Translations under genes and position numbers: made by a program
The notes under the pieces: model-generated
Told to the model about the DNA's origin: nothing
The model's database searches: none
The model's input: the letters and a program-made list of their open reading frames with translations, nothing else
Shown: in pieces, positions 49,502-59,200 of the stretch
Layout of the letters: every line of letters starts with the position of its first letter
How positions within the stretch are numbered: position 1 is the first letter of the stretch
Assembly (NCBI RefSeq): GCF_001263335.1
Contig: NZ_LGVW01000011.1
Location: 1-64,000, forward strand
Direction of reading: 5' to 3'
DNA from: Dichelobacter nodosus
GTDB lineage: Bacteria > Pseudomonadota > Gammaproteobacteria > Cardiobacteriales > Cardiobacteriaceae
DNA: 64,000 bases

Positions 49502-50413
49502 ATGCGTGAAAAAATTGCGGCACGCGCTCAATTTTTAACTTCTATTCGCCAATTTTTTGCTCAAAAAAATGTGCTCGAAGTGGATACGGCTTTATTATCA
49601 CCAGCGGGAGTGACGGATATTAATTTGCGATCATTGGCGGTTGAAGATTTAGGTTATTTAATCACTTCACCAGAATATGCGATGAAAGCATTATTAGCCG
49701 ACGGCGGCGGCGATATTTATCAGTTGTCACACGTTTTCCGCGGCGACGAAAATGGACGCAAACACCGCCGCGAATTTACATTACTTGAATGGTATCGTTT
49801 GGGTTGGACACATCAGCAGCTCATTCATGAAGTCAGCGAACTTGTGCAAACGCTCTTCCCGAAAACGGAAAAATTCCCCGTTAAAATCAGTCCTTATGCG
49901 GATTTATTTCAAGAATATCTCGATTTGGATCTTTTTAGCGCCGATGATGCGCTGATTTTGCAAAAATGCGTGGCAATTGTGCCCGAAAGCCGTCAATGGC
50001 AACTTTCACGCGATGGTATGTTGGATTTGTTATTTACCCACCGCATCGAACCGAATTTAGGAGCGAATTGTTTGCAATTTGTTTGTGAATATCCGCCGTC
50101 TCAAGCGGCATTAGCACGAATTATGCAGAATAAACAAGGACATAATGTTGCCGCGCGCTTTGAGTTATACATTGATGGCATTGAATTGTGTAATGGTTTT
50201 TGGGAATTAGCAAACGCTAAAGAACAACGGCACCGTTTCGAACTGGATAATCAAGAGCGTTTAGCCGCAGGACTCAAACCCATGCCGATTGATGAAGCTT
50301 TTTTAAGCGCATTGGAGCGCGGTTTGCCCGATTGCGCAGGCGTTGCGCTCGGCGTGGATCGGTTATTCATGTTAGCGCAAGGAAAAAACCATATTGCGGA
50401 AGTGATTTTATAA
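49502..50413 (+). CDS. epmA: Elongation factor P--(R)-beta-lysine ligase
   Basis: EpmA is a lysyl-tRNA-synthetase-like enzyme without the anticodon-binding domain; it ligates beta-lysine to a Lys of EF-P, which helps translate polyproline stretches. The 303-residue product has class II motif 2 (FRGDENGRKHRREFTLLEW) and motif 3 (GVALGVDRLFML), plus ELCNGFWELANAKEQ. The ATG at 49502 follows AGGAG by seven bases. It sits between the two protease genes and is unrelated to them. epmB is at 35032. Confidence 0.92.
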   Translation: MREKIAARAQFLTSIRQFFAQKNVLEVDTALLSPAGVTDINLRSLAVEDLGYLITSPEYAMKALLADGGGDIYQLSHVFRGDENGRKHRREFTLLEWYRLGWTHQQLIHEVSELVQTLFPKTEKFPVKISPYADLFQEYLDLDLFSADDALILQKCVAIVPESRQWQLSRDGMLDLLFTHRIEPNLGANCLQFVCEYPPSQAALARIMQNKQGHNVAARFELYIDGIELCNGFWELANAKEQRHRFELDNQERLAAGLKPMPIDEAFLSALERGLPDCAGVALGVDRLFMLAQGKNHIAEVIL

Positions 50414-50635
50414 ACGAATAAATTATTTTATCGATAATATTTTTGATAATTTTTTGAAAAATAACAAATATTTTTTATTAACGCAGTGATTTTTGATTAA
50501 TTAATATAATTAATATAACCATTTTTTAAAAAATTTTTTTGCTATTTATCTTTCATTTACGTAATATACTCAGTGCTGAATAAATAAAAATTAATTATTT
50601 AGCAATTATTAATGAAATCAATAACAGGTGAAAGC
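50414..50635 (+). promoter_or_regulatory. Promoter region of the second protease gene
   Basis: This 220-base gap is very AT-rich. TTGCTA (50539-50544) and TAATAT (50562-50567), 17 bases apart, could be -35 and -10 elements, each matching four of six consensus bases. A 9-base tandem repeat AATTAATAT (50499-50516) lies just upstream. AGGTG before the ATG at 50636 is the ribosome site. Confidence 0.4.
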
Positions 50636-52447
50636 ATGAATCTATCGAACATTTCTGCGGTAAAAGTATTAACACTGGTGGTTAGCGCTGCCATCGCTGG
50701 TCAAGTTTGCGCGGCTGAAAGTATCGTCAACTATGAATCAGCAAATGCCATTAGCAAACAGCCAGAAGGCAGTGTGCGCTTTATCGTCAAATATAAAGAT
50801 GGCACGCCATCAAGCCAAGGTTTGAAAACACGCAGCACAACTAAAGTAATGGCAAGCGGTATGCAAGTTGCTGGTTTTGAAGCACAATTTGTGCGCACAA
50901 CCGGTTTAGGCGCGGGCATTTTTGCTGTACCAGAATTAAAAACAACCAAAGAAGCGCATTTGGTGATGGATACCATTGCTTCTAATCCTGATGTTGAATT
51001 TGTGGAAGTTGACCGTTTAGCGTATCCAAAAGCTGCGCCTAATGATCCGAGCTATCGACAACAATGGCATTATTTCGGCAATTACGGCGTTAAAGCTAAT
51101 AAAGTTTGGGATCGCGGATTTACCGGTCAAGGCGTAGTTGTGAGCGTCGTGGATACTGGAATTTTGGATCACGTTGATTTAAATGGAAATATGTTGCCAG
51201 GTTATGACTTTATCTCTAGTGCGCCCAATGCCCGAGATGGAGATCAACGCGATAATAATCCTGCCGACGAAGGCGATTGGTTTGATAATTGGGATTGCGG
51301 TGGTTACCCTGATCCGCGCAGAGAAAAAAAATTCAGCACTTGGCACGGCTCTCACGTTGCTGGAACCATTGCCGCGGTAACCAATAACGGCGTTGGCGTT
51401 GCAGGCGTTGCTTATGGCGCGAAAGTAATTCCGGTACGCGTATTAGGAAAATGCGGCGGTTATGATTCTGATATTACAGACGGAATGTATTGGTCAGCAG
51501 GCGGTCATATTGACGGCGTTCCTGATAACCAAAATCCTGCTCAAGTAGTTAATATGAGTTTAGGCGGCGGTGGCGGTTGTTCACAAAACTCACAACGTAT
51601 GATTGACAAAACCACTAATTTAGGTGCATTAATCGTTATCGCTGCCGGTAATGAAAATCAAGATGCCAGCAGAACATGGCCGAGCAGTTGTAATAACGTA
51701 TTAAGCGTTGGCGCAACCACACCAAAAGGAAAACGCGCTCCATTTTCAAACTACGGCGCCCGAGTTCATTTAGCCGCACCGGGTACAAATATTTTATCAA
51801 CTATTGACGTTGGACAAGCAGGACCTGTTAGAAGCAGTTACGGCATGAAAGCCGGTACATCAATGGCGGCTCCGCATGTTTCTGGCGTTGCAGCGTTAGT
51901 GATTTCTGCGGCAAATAGTATCGGTAAAACTTTAACACCGTCAGAATTAAGCGATATTTTAGTACGCACTACCAGCCGTTTTAATGGTCGTTTAGATCGG
52001 GGATTGGGATCAGGTATTGTTGATGCCAATGCTGCGGTTAATGCTGTTTTAGGCGATCAAAATCGCGCTCAACCTCGACCGCCGGTTAATCAACCCATTA
52101 ATTCTGGAAATAAAGTTTATAGAAGCGACCGCAGGGTTGCCATTCGCGATTTAAGATCAGTAACCAGCGGTATTCGTGTTAACGATCAAGCACGCGTTGG
52201 ATCTGCCAATATTACGTTGACTTTAGACATTCGTCACGGCGATCGTTCACAATTAGCAGTGGAACTGATTGCGCCATCAGGACGCGTCTATCCGATCTAT
52301 CATGACGGCAAACGTCAACCCAATATCGTGGGACCGGCGACATTTAGCGTGAAGAATGAACGGTTACAAGGAACTTGGACTTTGAAAGTAACCGATAAAG
52401 CGCGCGGCGTGACCGGTTCTATCGATAGTTGGAGTTTGACATTCTAA
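50636..52447 (+). CDS. bprV: Secreted subtilisin-like serine protease (basic protease type)
   Basis: The 603-residue precursor has a signal peptide (about 1-27), a propeptide, an S8 domain from AAPNDP at 133, and a C-terminal P-domain-like extension (about 490-603). Counting from the mature start, Asp41 (VVDTG), His105 ([10 protein letters not shown]) and Ser277 ([11 protein letters not shown]) form the triad, the numbering I recall for D. nodosus proteases. Residue 92 is Tyr, in CGGYPDPRR, the position where virulent and benign forms of the related AprV2 differ. The protein should act outside the cell on host matrix. bprV versus benign bprB cannot be told here. The ATG at 50636 is preferred over 50612 by its AGGTG site. 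Confidence 0.85.
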   Translation: MNLSNISAVKVLTLVVSAAIAGQVCAAESIVNYESANAISKQPEGSVRFIVKYKDGTPSSQGLKTRSTTKVMASGMQVAGFEAQFVRTTGLGAGIFAVPELKTTKEAHLVMDTIASNPDVEFVEVDRLAYPKAAPNDPSYRQQWHYFGNYGVKANKVWDRGFTGQGVVVSVVDTGILDHVDLNGNMLPGYDFISSAPNARDGDQRDNNPADEGDWFDNWDCGGYPDPRREKKFSTWHGSHVAGTIAAVTNNGVGVAGVAYGAKVIPVRVLGKCGGYDSDITDGMYWSAGGHIDGVPDNQNPAQVVNMSLGGGGGCSQNSQRMIDKTTNLGALIVIAAGNENQDASRTWPSSCNNVLSVGATTPKGKRAPFSNYGARVHLAAPGTNILSTIDVGQAGPVRSSYGMKAGTSMAAPHVSGVAALVISAANSIGKTLTPSELSDILVRTTSRFNGRLDRGLGSGIVDANAAVNAVLGDQNRAQPRPPVNQPINSGNKVYRSDRRVAIRDLRSVTSGIRVNDQARVGSANITLTLDIRHGDRSQLAVELIAPSGRVYPIYHDGKRQPNIVGPATFSVKNERLQGTWTLKVTDKARGVTGSIDSWSLTF

Positions 52448-52471
52448 TTTTTTGTTAACCTTTTAATCACA

Positions 52472-52505
52472 AAAATCCTCCATTTCTGGAGGATTTTTTA
52501 TTTTT
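52472..52505 (+). terminator. Rho-independent terminator after the second protease gene
   Basis: A perfect 10-base stem AAAATCCTCC/GGAGGATTTT with a 6-base loop, running into TTATTTTT, lies 24 bases after the stop. Confidence 0.88.
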
Positions 52506-52684
52506 AATTCAATGCGTTAATGAAAATGTAGTTATAAGTTAATATCATGAAGAACGGGATAACAATTAATTAAATAACATTATGAATAAAAAAGTTCCGG
52601 CAAAAGTCTCTATCATTTCCGCGGGGTTAATTTAACGACCTCTATTAATTAACCAAAATTTATTTTCTTATAAGGTGATACACG
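52506..52684 (+). promoter_or_regulatory. Leader region of the binding-protein gene
   Basis: A 180-base AT-rich region with no open frame of interest. AAGG at 52671-52674 is the ribosome site. TTGCGG-like or TATAAT-like boxes were not convincing. Confidence 0.3.
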
Positions 52685-53419
52685 ATGTATAAAACATTCT
52701 CAAAAATGGCGTTGATTCTTTGCTTAACACCGGCATTTTTATTTGCTCAAACTTATAAAGTAGTGGTCAATCCCAATTCACCGCCCAAAGCATTCCGCGA
52801 TGAAAGTGGTTTATTTATCGGCATTGATGTTGATATCATCAAAGCGATTGCGCAATCTAAAGGATTTGAAGTGGAATTTTTCGGTTCTGACAAAAAATTG
52901 CCCACCATTGATGACGGCAGCAACGATATTGCACCAAGCATCGTAATCACTGATGATCGCAAAGCAAAATATGGCGTCAGCGATTCATATTTCACGGGAT
53001 ACACCACCGCGTTACACAAAAAAGCGTTGGCAGACAACAATCTTGAAAATTTACCGTCCGATCGCACAGCCGTTGTTTTTGATACCAACAAACACAAATT
53101 GTTAAAAGAAGCTGGACTTTCGCCCATCAAAGCTGATACCACTTTTTTAGGCATTGCGATGGTATTCCAAGGAAAAGCGGATTATTTCGTCAGCGACGAC
53201 TCCATTTTGAAATACACCATCAAGCAAAATCCCAAATTGAAAGCGGATTTAACAAATTTAATGGTGCACGGCGTTCTTGAAGAATCTCATTACGGCTTTG
53301 TCGTTAAAAAAGATCAAACCGAATTGCTTAACAAAATTAACGCCGGTTTAGCAGAAATTAAAGCCAACGGCGAATTCGATAAAATTGTTGAATCATGGAT
53401 GGGTAAAGCAGGAAACTAG
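52685..53419 (+). CDS. Periplasmic amino-acid-binding protein (SBP family 3)
   Basis: The 244-residue product has a signal peptide (cleaved near FLFAQTYK) and the bilobal SBP_bac_3 features FIGIDVDIIKAIAQSKGFEV, ITDDRKAKYGVSDSYF and a C-terminal GLAEIKANGEFDKIVESWMG (landmarks only). It should bind a polar amino acid, or a related small solute, for an ABC transporter. No permease or ATPase gene is adjacent, so it either serves a transporter elsewhere or acts alone. It is monocistronic between two terminators. Confidence 0.9.
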   Translation: MYKTFSKMALILCLTPAFLFAQTYKVVVNPNSPPKAFRDESGLFIGIDVDIIKAIAQSKGFEVEFFGSDKKLPTIDDGSNDIAPSIVITDDRKAKYGVSDSYFTGYTTALHKKALADNNLENLPSDRTAVVFDTNKHKLLKEAGLSPIKADTTFLGIAMVFQGKADYFVSDDSILKYTIKQNPKLKADLTNLMVHGVLEESHYGFVVKKDQTELLNKINAGLAEIKANGEFDKIVESWMGKAGN

Positions 53420-53444
53420 TCATTCACTCTTGAAATTTCTGAAA

Positions 53445-53475
53445 AAAACCTCCTAAAAAGGAGGTTTTTTATTTG
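53445..53475. terminator. Bidirectional terminator between the binding-protein gene and nrdA
   Basis: A 9-base stem AAAACCTCC/GGAGGTTTT with a 6-base loop is flanked by A and T runs on its two sides, so it can end transcripts from both the plus-strand gene and the converging nrdA. Confidence 0.85.
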
Positions 53476-53476
53476 A

Positions 53477-55198
53477 TTACGCTTCACAACTTTGACAATG
53501 CAATAAATTGCGATTAAAACGCTGCGCCGCACTCATACTATGTTGATAATAAATAGATTTAACGCCTAATTCGGCAGCCGTTAAATAAAGCTGATTAATA
53601 TCGCGCGTTGGCGTATCGGGGTGAATCATCAAATTAATGCTTTGCCCTTGATCGATATATTTTTGCCGCTGCGCCGCTTGTTGAATAATGCTTAACTGAT
53701 TGATTTCTGAAAACGTTTTAAAAATGGCTTTTTCTTCATCGCTCAAATCCGGCAAATGTTGCACGGAACCATCATTTAACAAAATACTTTCCCACGTTGT
53801 TTCCGTATCCAAACCTTTTTCCGCTAATAACGCCACTAAAAACGGATTTTTATAAGTCGTTTTAATTTTTGCTAAATCTTTGACGTGATAATTCGATTTT
53901 AACGGTTCTACTGACGGCGAAACGCTGCCCAAAATAAAACTGCTCGATTTTGTCGGCGCCACGCTCATCAACGTGGTATTGCGGCGACCGTAACCGCGCA
54001 AAATTTCTGGTTCACCTAAATGTTCGGCTAACGTGCGCGAGGCGCTTAACGTTTTTCGTTGCAATAATTGAAAGATTTCATTATTTTTTTGCATGGCAGC
54101 CAAACTGTCAAAAGGCAAATGTTGCGATTGCAAATAACTATGCCAGCCTAAAACGCCCAATCCCAAAGCTCGATGACGCATCGCAAAACGCCGCGCGCGT
54201 TCTAAAAAGGGCAAATCCGCGCTTTTTTCAATAAATTCCGTCATCACCGCATCTAAAAAGTAAACGAGCAATTCCACCGCATCGGTATTTTTCCATTCCT
54301 CGTAATACAACAAATTCATTGACGACAAACAACAAACAAAACTTTCCTCTTCGCTCGCCGGCAGCATAATTTCCGTGCATAAATTGCTGGCATAAATCGG
54401 CAGATTTAAATCTTTGTAAACGTCCGGACGTCCAGCATTAGCGTTATCTTTGAAAAATAAATAAGGAATACCGGTTTCTGATTTTCGTTGCAAAACTTTC
54501 GCCCAAATGCGCCGTTTTTCGCTGTCGCCGGCTTTCATCTCCGCCAACCATTGATGACTGATGCATACGCCGTAATACATCAATTGAATGGGATTGCCTT
54601 CGGTATGAATATCCAACCATTCTTCAATATCGCCGTGCTCAATATCGATATAACCGGCAAATTGTCCTTTGCGTGATGTGCCTTGTGAAATCACATCGAT
54701 GACGGTATCAAACAGTTTCGAAAAATTAAAAGAACCATCTGATTTACCGTTATCGCGAATATCGCTACCGCGCGGGCGAATTGCGCCAAAATAGGCGCTG
54801 GTGCCGCCGCCAATTTTGCTCATCATGCCGACTTCTGCCGTGGTGCGCATAATGTCGTAAATCGAATCGCCGATATAACTACCAAAACACGAAATCGGCA
54901 AACCGCGCGCCAAACCAAAATTCGACCAAATCGGCGAAGAAAAAGAATAATAACCGCGCGCTAAATAATGAAAAAAGCGCTGTTCAAAATCAGCAAAAGG
55001 CAGAATTTCGGCAGCGCGGGCAACGATTTCCTTCATTCTTTTTTCGGCGCTGGTGCCGTCTAACAAATAACCGCGTTGCAGAAAAAGACGGCTGTCATCG
55101 TTGAGCCAAAAAAAATCAGGACGATCAGAAGAGATCATCGGCAGTAATTTGTTTGGTTTTTTTGCTGTAGTCGGTGCTGCGTTTGTAGAAGAAGTCAT
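53477..55198 (-). CDS. nrdA: Ribonucleoside-diphosphate reductase alpha subunit (no ATP cone)
   Basis: NrdA reduces ribonucleotides in class I RNR. The 573-residue product is short because it lacks the N-terminal ATP cone. Conserved parts are SCFGSYIGDS (first active-site Cys), ASNLCTEIMLP (N-L-C-T-E, thiyl Cys), CCLSSMNL (second redox Cys), VAPTKSSS, SIYYQHSMS (radical-transfer Tyr pair) and a C-terminal CQSC pair for re-reduction. The ATG at 55198 has AGGAAAGG upstream and lies inside nrdB, overlapping it by 74 bases. Without the cone, allosteric dATP control may be absent or different. Confidence 0.92.
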   Translation of the reverse strand: MTSSTNAAPTTAKKPNKLLPMISSDRPDFFWLNDDSRLFLQRGYLLDGTSAEKRMKEIVARAAEILPFADFEQRFFHYLARGYYSFSSPIWSNFGLARGLPISCFGSYIGDSIYDIMRTTAEVGMMSKIGGGTSAYFGAIRPRGSDIRDNGKSDGSFNFSKLFDTVIDVISQGTSRKGQFAGYIDIEHGDIEEWLDIHTEGNPIQLMYYGVCISHQWLAEMKAGDSEKRRIWAKVLQRKSETGIPYLFFKDNANAGRPDVYKDLNLPIYASNLCTEIMLPASEEESFVCCLSSMNLLYYEEWKNTDAVELLVYFLDAVMTEFIEKSADLPFLERARRFAMRHRALGLGVLGWHSYLQSQHLPFDSLAAMQKNNEIFQLLQRKTLSASRTLAEHLGEPEILRGYGRRNTTLMSVAPTKSSSFILGSVSPSVEPLKSNYHVKDLAKIKTTYKNPFLVALLAEKGLDTETTWESILLNDGSVQHLPDLSDEEKAIFKTFSEINQLSIIQQAAQRQKYIDQGQSINLMIHPDTPTRDINQLYLTAAELGVKSIYYQHSMSAAQRFNRNLLHCQSCEA

Positions 55199-56102
55199 TT
55201 TCCTTTCCTGAAAGTATTTCAATATCAAACCATTGCGTTTCTTTTAATCGTTCTTCATCAACCGTATACGGCGATTCAATTCCCAAAACACTTAAGGAAT
55301 TGTTGTAACGATTAACAATATAATTTTCCACGGTTTTTTGTTGTAAAAAGGGCAAATCGCCGTTTTCAAAAATCCAATTTAAAATGCCGCGTTCGGCTGC
55401 TAATGCTTGATCTGCCAACGTTTTTAAATGGTGATAAAAAGAATCGGTGAATAAATCGGGGTGTTCTTCTTTGATGATGTGATACAACGCAATGCCAAAT
55501 CGTCCGTGAATTTCTTCTTCTTTGGAAGTCGCTTCAACCGCGTTAGAAATCCCTTTGAATAAATTACGATATTTATTAAACGACATCATAATTAAAAATT
55601 GTCCAAACAAAGAAATATGCTCAACAAACAAAGAAAACAAAACCAGCGATAACACCAACTCCTGATTATTTTTATCTTTGTTGCGCATAAACGCTTCCAT
55701 ATATTCAATTCTCGCCATCAGCGCGGGAATATGCGTAATTTGCGTAAACAATTCATTCATGCCCAATTGTTCTAATAAAAACGAATACGCATCTTTATGA
55801 CGCACTTCGCTTTCTGCAAACGTACCGCCCACATCGTCAATTTCGGCTTTGGGAAAATAATGATACAAATCGCCCCAAAAACGCTTCACGCTCACTTCAA
55901 TTTGCGAAATCGCCAGCATAGAACGCGTTAACGCAGTGCGTTCAGCGTCGCTGATTGCGGTTTTATAATCTTGAATATCGCCGGTAAAATTAAATTCGGT
56001 ATGCAACCAATAAGAATGGCGAATAGCATCTTTAAATTCCAATAATTCGGGATATTCGTAGGGTTTAATCTGTATGCGTTTTTCAAATAAACTGCGGGGC
56101 AT
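55125..56102 (-). CDS. nrdB: Ribonucleoside-diphosphate reductase beta subunit
   Basis: NrdB holds the di-metal centre and radical. The 325-residue product has the ligand region EVRHKDAYSFLL (Glu, His, and Tyr four residues after the His, the place of the radical Tyr in E. coli) and EEEIHGRFG with a further Glu/His. The ATG at 56102 has GGAGAG eight bases upstream, which lies in the arm of an 8-base hairpin. The order nrdB-nrdA is reversed relative to E. coli. Two NrdR-box-like sites lie upstream. Confidence 0.92.
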   Translation of the reverse strand: MPRSLFEKRIQIKPYEYPELLEFKDAIRHSYWLHTEFNFTGDIQDYKTAISDAERTALTRSMLAISQIEVSVKRFWGDLYHYFPKAEIDDVGGTFAESEVRHKDAYSFLLEQLGMNELFTQITHIPALMARIEYMEAFMRNKDKNNQELVLSLVLFSLFVEHISLFGQFLIMMSFNKYRNLFKGISNAVEATSKEEEIHGRFGIALYHIIKEEHPDLFTDSFYHHLKTLADQALAAERGILNWIFENGDLPFLQQKTVENYIVNRYNNSLSVLGIESPYTVDEERLKETQWFDIEILSGKENDFFYKRSTDYSKKTKQITADDLF

Positions 56103-56105
56103 AAA

Positions 56106-56133
56106 AGCGCTCTCCAAACAAGAAAAGAGCGCT
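56106..56133 (-). promoter_or_regulatory. Hairpin covering the nrdB ribosome site
   Basis: In the minus-strand transcript AGCGCTCT and AGAGCGCT form a perfect 8-base stem with a 12-base loop, ending three bases before the nrdB start codon. The right arm holds AGAG of the ribosome site, so folding could limit translation. Confidence 0.55.
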
Positions 56134-56205
56134 CATTTTAGATGGTAAAAATTTTGATTCAACGGAAAAATTCTTTCAGGTTGAAATATAGACAAAAAAA
56201 TATTT

Positions 56206-56221
56206 ACACATCATCATGTAT
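56206..56221 (-). promoter_or_regulatory. Second (weaker) NrdR box upstream of nrdB
   Basis: ACACATCATCATGTAT keeps about 11 of 16 positions of the NrdR box and is centred 30 bases from the perfect box, about three helical turns, as NrdR box pairs usually are. Confidence 0.6.
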
Positions 56222-56235
56222 TTTCTAAAAATATA

Positions 56236-56251
56236 ACACTATATATTGTGT
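56236..56251 (-). promoter_or_regulatory. NrdR box upstream of nrdB
   Basis: ACACTATATATTGTGT is a full match to the NrdR consensus ACACwATATaTwGTGT and sits in a longer inverted repeat (56233-56254). NrdR represses RNR genes when ATP/dATP levels are high. Its pairing with the site at 56206 supports function. Confidence 0.82.
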
Positions 56252-56262
56252 TATCTCGCGCG

Positions 56263-59200
56263 TTACGGAATTTTTGCAGATTCGTTAGATTCTGCCACTT
56301 TAACCGCCACCAAACGCGAAACCCCCGGTTCACTCATCGTCACACCAATTAAATGATCGCACGCCTGCATCGTGCGTTTATGGTGCGTAATCACGATAAA
56401 CTGCGTATTGGCTGCCATTTCTCGCAATAATGCCGTCAAACGCATCACGTTAGCTTCATCGAGCGGCGCATCAATTTCATCTAGCAAACAAAAGGGCGCC
56501 GGATTTAATTTAAATAAAGCAAATACCAACGCCACCGCCGTCAATGCCTTTTCTCCGCCAGACAACATACTAATATTTCTTACTTTTTTTCCCGCCGGAC
56601 GCACGGTTAACGCGATGCCTGCCGTTAATAAATCCGTTCCCACCCACGTTAAACTGCCTTCGCCGCCCTGAAATAAAACCGGAAATAAAACGCCAAAATA
56701 TTGATTAACCGCCGTAAATGTTTCGCGCAAACGCGCCTGCGTTTCTTTATCTAAAGCCGCAATTGCTTCTTCCAATAACGCTAAACTCTGTTGTAAATCC
56801 TGACATTGCGCCGTTAACTGCTGAAATTCGGCATCAATTTCGGCAAAATGCGCGATCGCCGCGGCATTAACCGCGCCCAAATCATCAATTTTTTGTTTGA
56901 TTTGCCGTAAATGACGCGTTAACGCGGTCTCATCGAGCGCCGCATCATCAGCAAAAACCAGCGCCGACCACTCATTTTCTGCCAACGCCGCCAATTTTTC
57001 CTGCCGCCGCGTCAATAAAGTTTCCTGATATTGCTGACGACTGTTTAAACGTTCCTGCAATAAATGCGCTTGATGACTGGCTTCATTTAAACGATCTTTA
57101 TTGATTTGCCATTGTTTTTGTGCGGTTTCGGCGGCAATTTGCGCCTCTTGATACAATACGCCGTGTTCTTCAAGCGCCCATTTTTGTTCCGCGAGCGCCG
57201 CGTCCGCCGCGGTCAATTGCGCGCTTAATTGTTCATAACGCGCGCGGCATTCTTCCTGCTGCGTTTCTACTTCACATTGATCAAAATGCAAACGCTGCTG
57301 CTGTTTTTCGTAAGAATCGAGAAAAGCTTGCAACGCCGAACGTTCCTGCTGATATTTTTGCTGCAGCGCCTGTGTTTTTTTTAATTCGGCGTTACCGTGC
57401 GAAAAAGCCGCTTCACTTTTTTGATACGAATCCGTCAACGCTGCCACATTCGGTAAAACTTGCGCGCGGGCGTGCTGATAATCGCGTTCACATTCCATAA
57501 AACGATTTTTAGCCTCAACAATATCTTCTTCAAGTTGTTTGCGCGCGTGGCATTGTTGCGCGTGTAACTGCTGTTGATGGGTTTGTGCTTGCTGTTGTAA
57601 TTGTAAAGCGTGCTTTTTTTCGTCCAATTCGCGCTGACAATGACGCACCAATTGTTGGGCATTTTGATATTTTTGTTGACATTCTTCGGCGGCAATTTGC
57701 GCGCGGTGTTGTTTTTGTTTGAGCGCTGTCAACGCAATTTGCTGCTGTTGCAATTCTGTTTCCAATTGCGATAACTGCTGATAACGGGCTAATAAACCAT
57801 GATGTTCCTGCGCGCGACTGGGCAAATAACAATCGCGCCCCACCAAACTGCCAGATAACGTTAAATAATAACCTTCTTGCAACGTCGAAAAATCCACCGC
57901 GGAATCGGGAAGCGCTAACGGCTGAAGATGTCCCAATAATGCCTGCAAAGAATAAGAACTTTCTATAATCGATTGCCACTGTTTTGGCGGTGCGCCCGCG
58001 CCCAACCACGCCGCTTCAATGCCGCAATTATGCGTTGCCGCCGTCAGCGCTGGGTGCAAATAACGCTCCAAAGCAGATTGCCATTTTTCTTCAATCACAA
58101 GCGTTTCATAAAGCGCTTTTTCTGATTGATTGGCAACGCGCGGTTCAGGCAACCATTGTTGCAGCGTTTCTGCGCGCGCTTTTAATCCGTCTAACGCGCG
58201 CTCGGCGTCCATTAAAGCCTGTTGCTGTTGTTGTAATATTTGTTGGGCTTCTGCCGCGCTTTTTTGCGCCTGCATTTCCACACTAAGCGCTTCTTCTAAT
58301 TGAAACTCTTTCATTTCAACCGCGGCACGCGTTTCCTCTAAAACATCTACGGTTGCTTGCAACGCTTCATCGGGCGCGTTTTGCGTTTGTAAACGTTGCT
58401 CGAGCCGCTGCCAATGCGTTTTTGCTTCCTCATAACGCGATAAACAGTGCGCCACATTATCTTTTTGCTGCTGGCATAACATTTGACCTTGCCGCAATGC
58501 CGCGCGCTGCTGTTCCATATATTCACGCGCGGCGGTCAGCGCAGTTTCCAATTGCGTAATATGAATACCGCATTGTTGGCTTTCGTTAATGATGGTTTCT
58601 AAAGCGATTTTTTTTTGTTGATATTGTGCGGTGTCGTCAGCATTTTCTGCTGCCAAACGTTGCTGCCGTTGATTTAATTCTGCAAGCCGTTGTTGCACGT
58701 GCTGCCATTCGCTTTTTTCTCGAGCGCTGCGCATTTCTGCTTGTTGATGTAAATGCCCCAATTCTTGATAACGCTGTTGCGCTTGTTTTTCCAACAATTG
58801 CGCGCGTTCTACGGCGCTAGCAGCTTCCGCACACGTTTTTTGAGCTTCTTCATGCGTTTTTAGCGCCGTTTCAAGCGCTTGTTCTTGCTGCTGTTGATCA
58901 TTTTGTGCCGCGATTAATGAGCGTTCTGTTTCATGCAATTGCCAACTCAATAATTGGCGCTGTTCTTGAGCGTATTGTTGTTGATGTTGTTGATATTGTT
59001 GCGCAATTTCGGCTTCATCGGCGAGTCGATCGCGTTGTTTTTTGAGCTGTTGTAACCGTTCATCATGCAGCAAAAGATGAGCGTGGACTTGTTGCATGCG
59101 TCGCTCGGTTTCTTTGCGTTTTAATTTGTAAATGCCCACGCCGGCGGCTTCTTCTAAATAAACGCGTAATTCTTCGGGTTTTGCTTCAATAATGCGGCTA

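Noticed and set aside
57530-58009. Minus-strand 159-codon frame inside smc
   Set aside because: Low-complexity Thr/Ala/Arg product in another frame of a clearly coding smc region.
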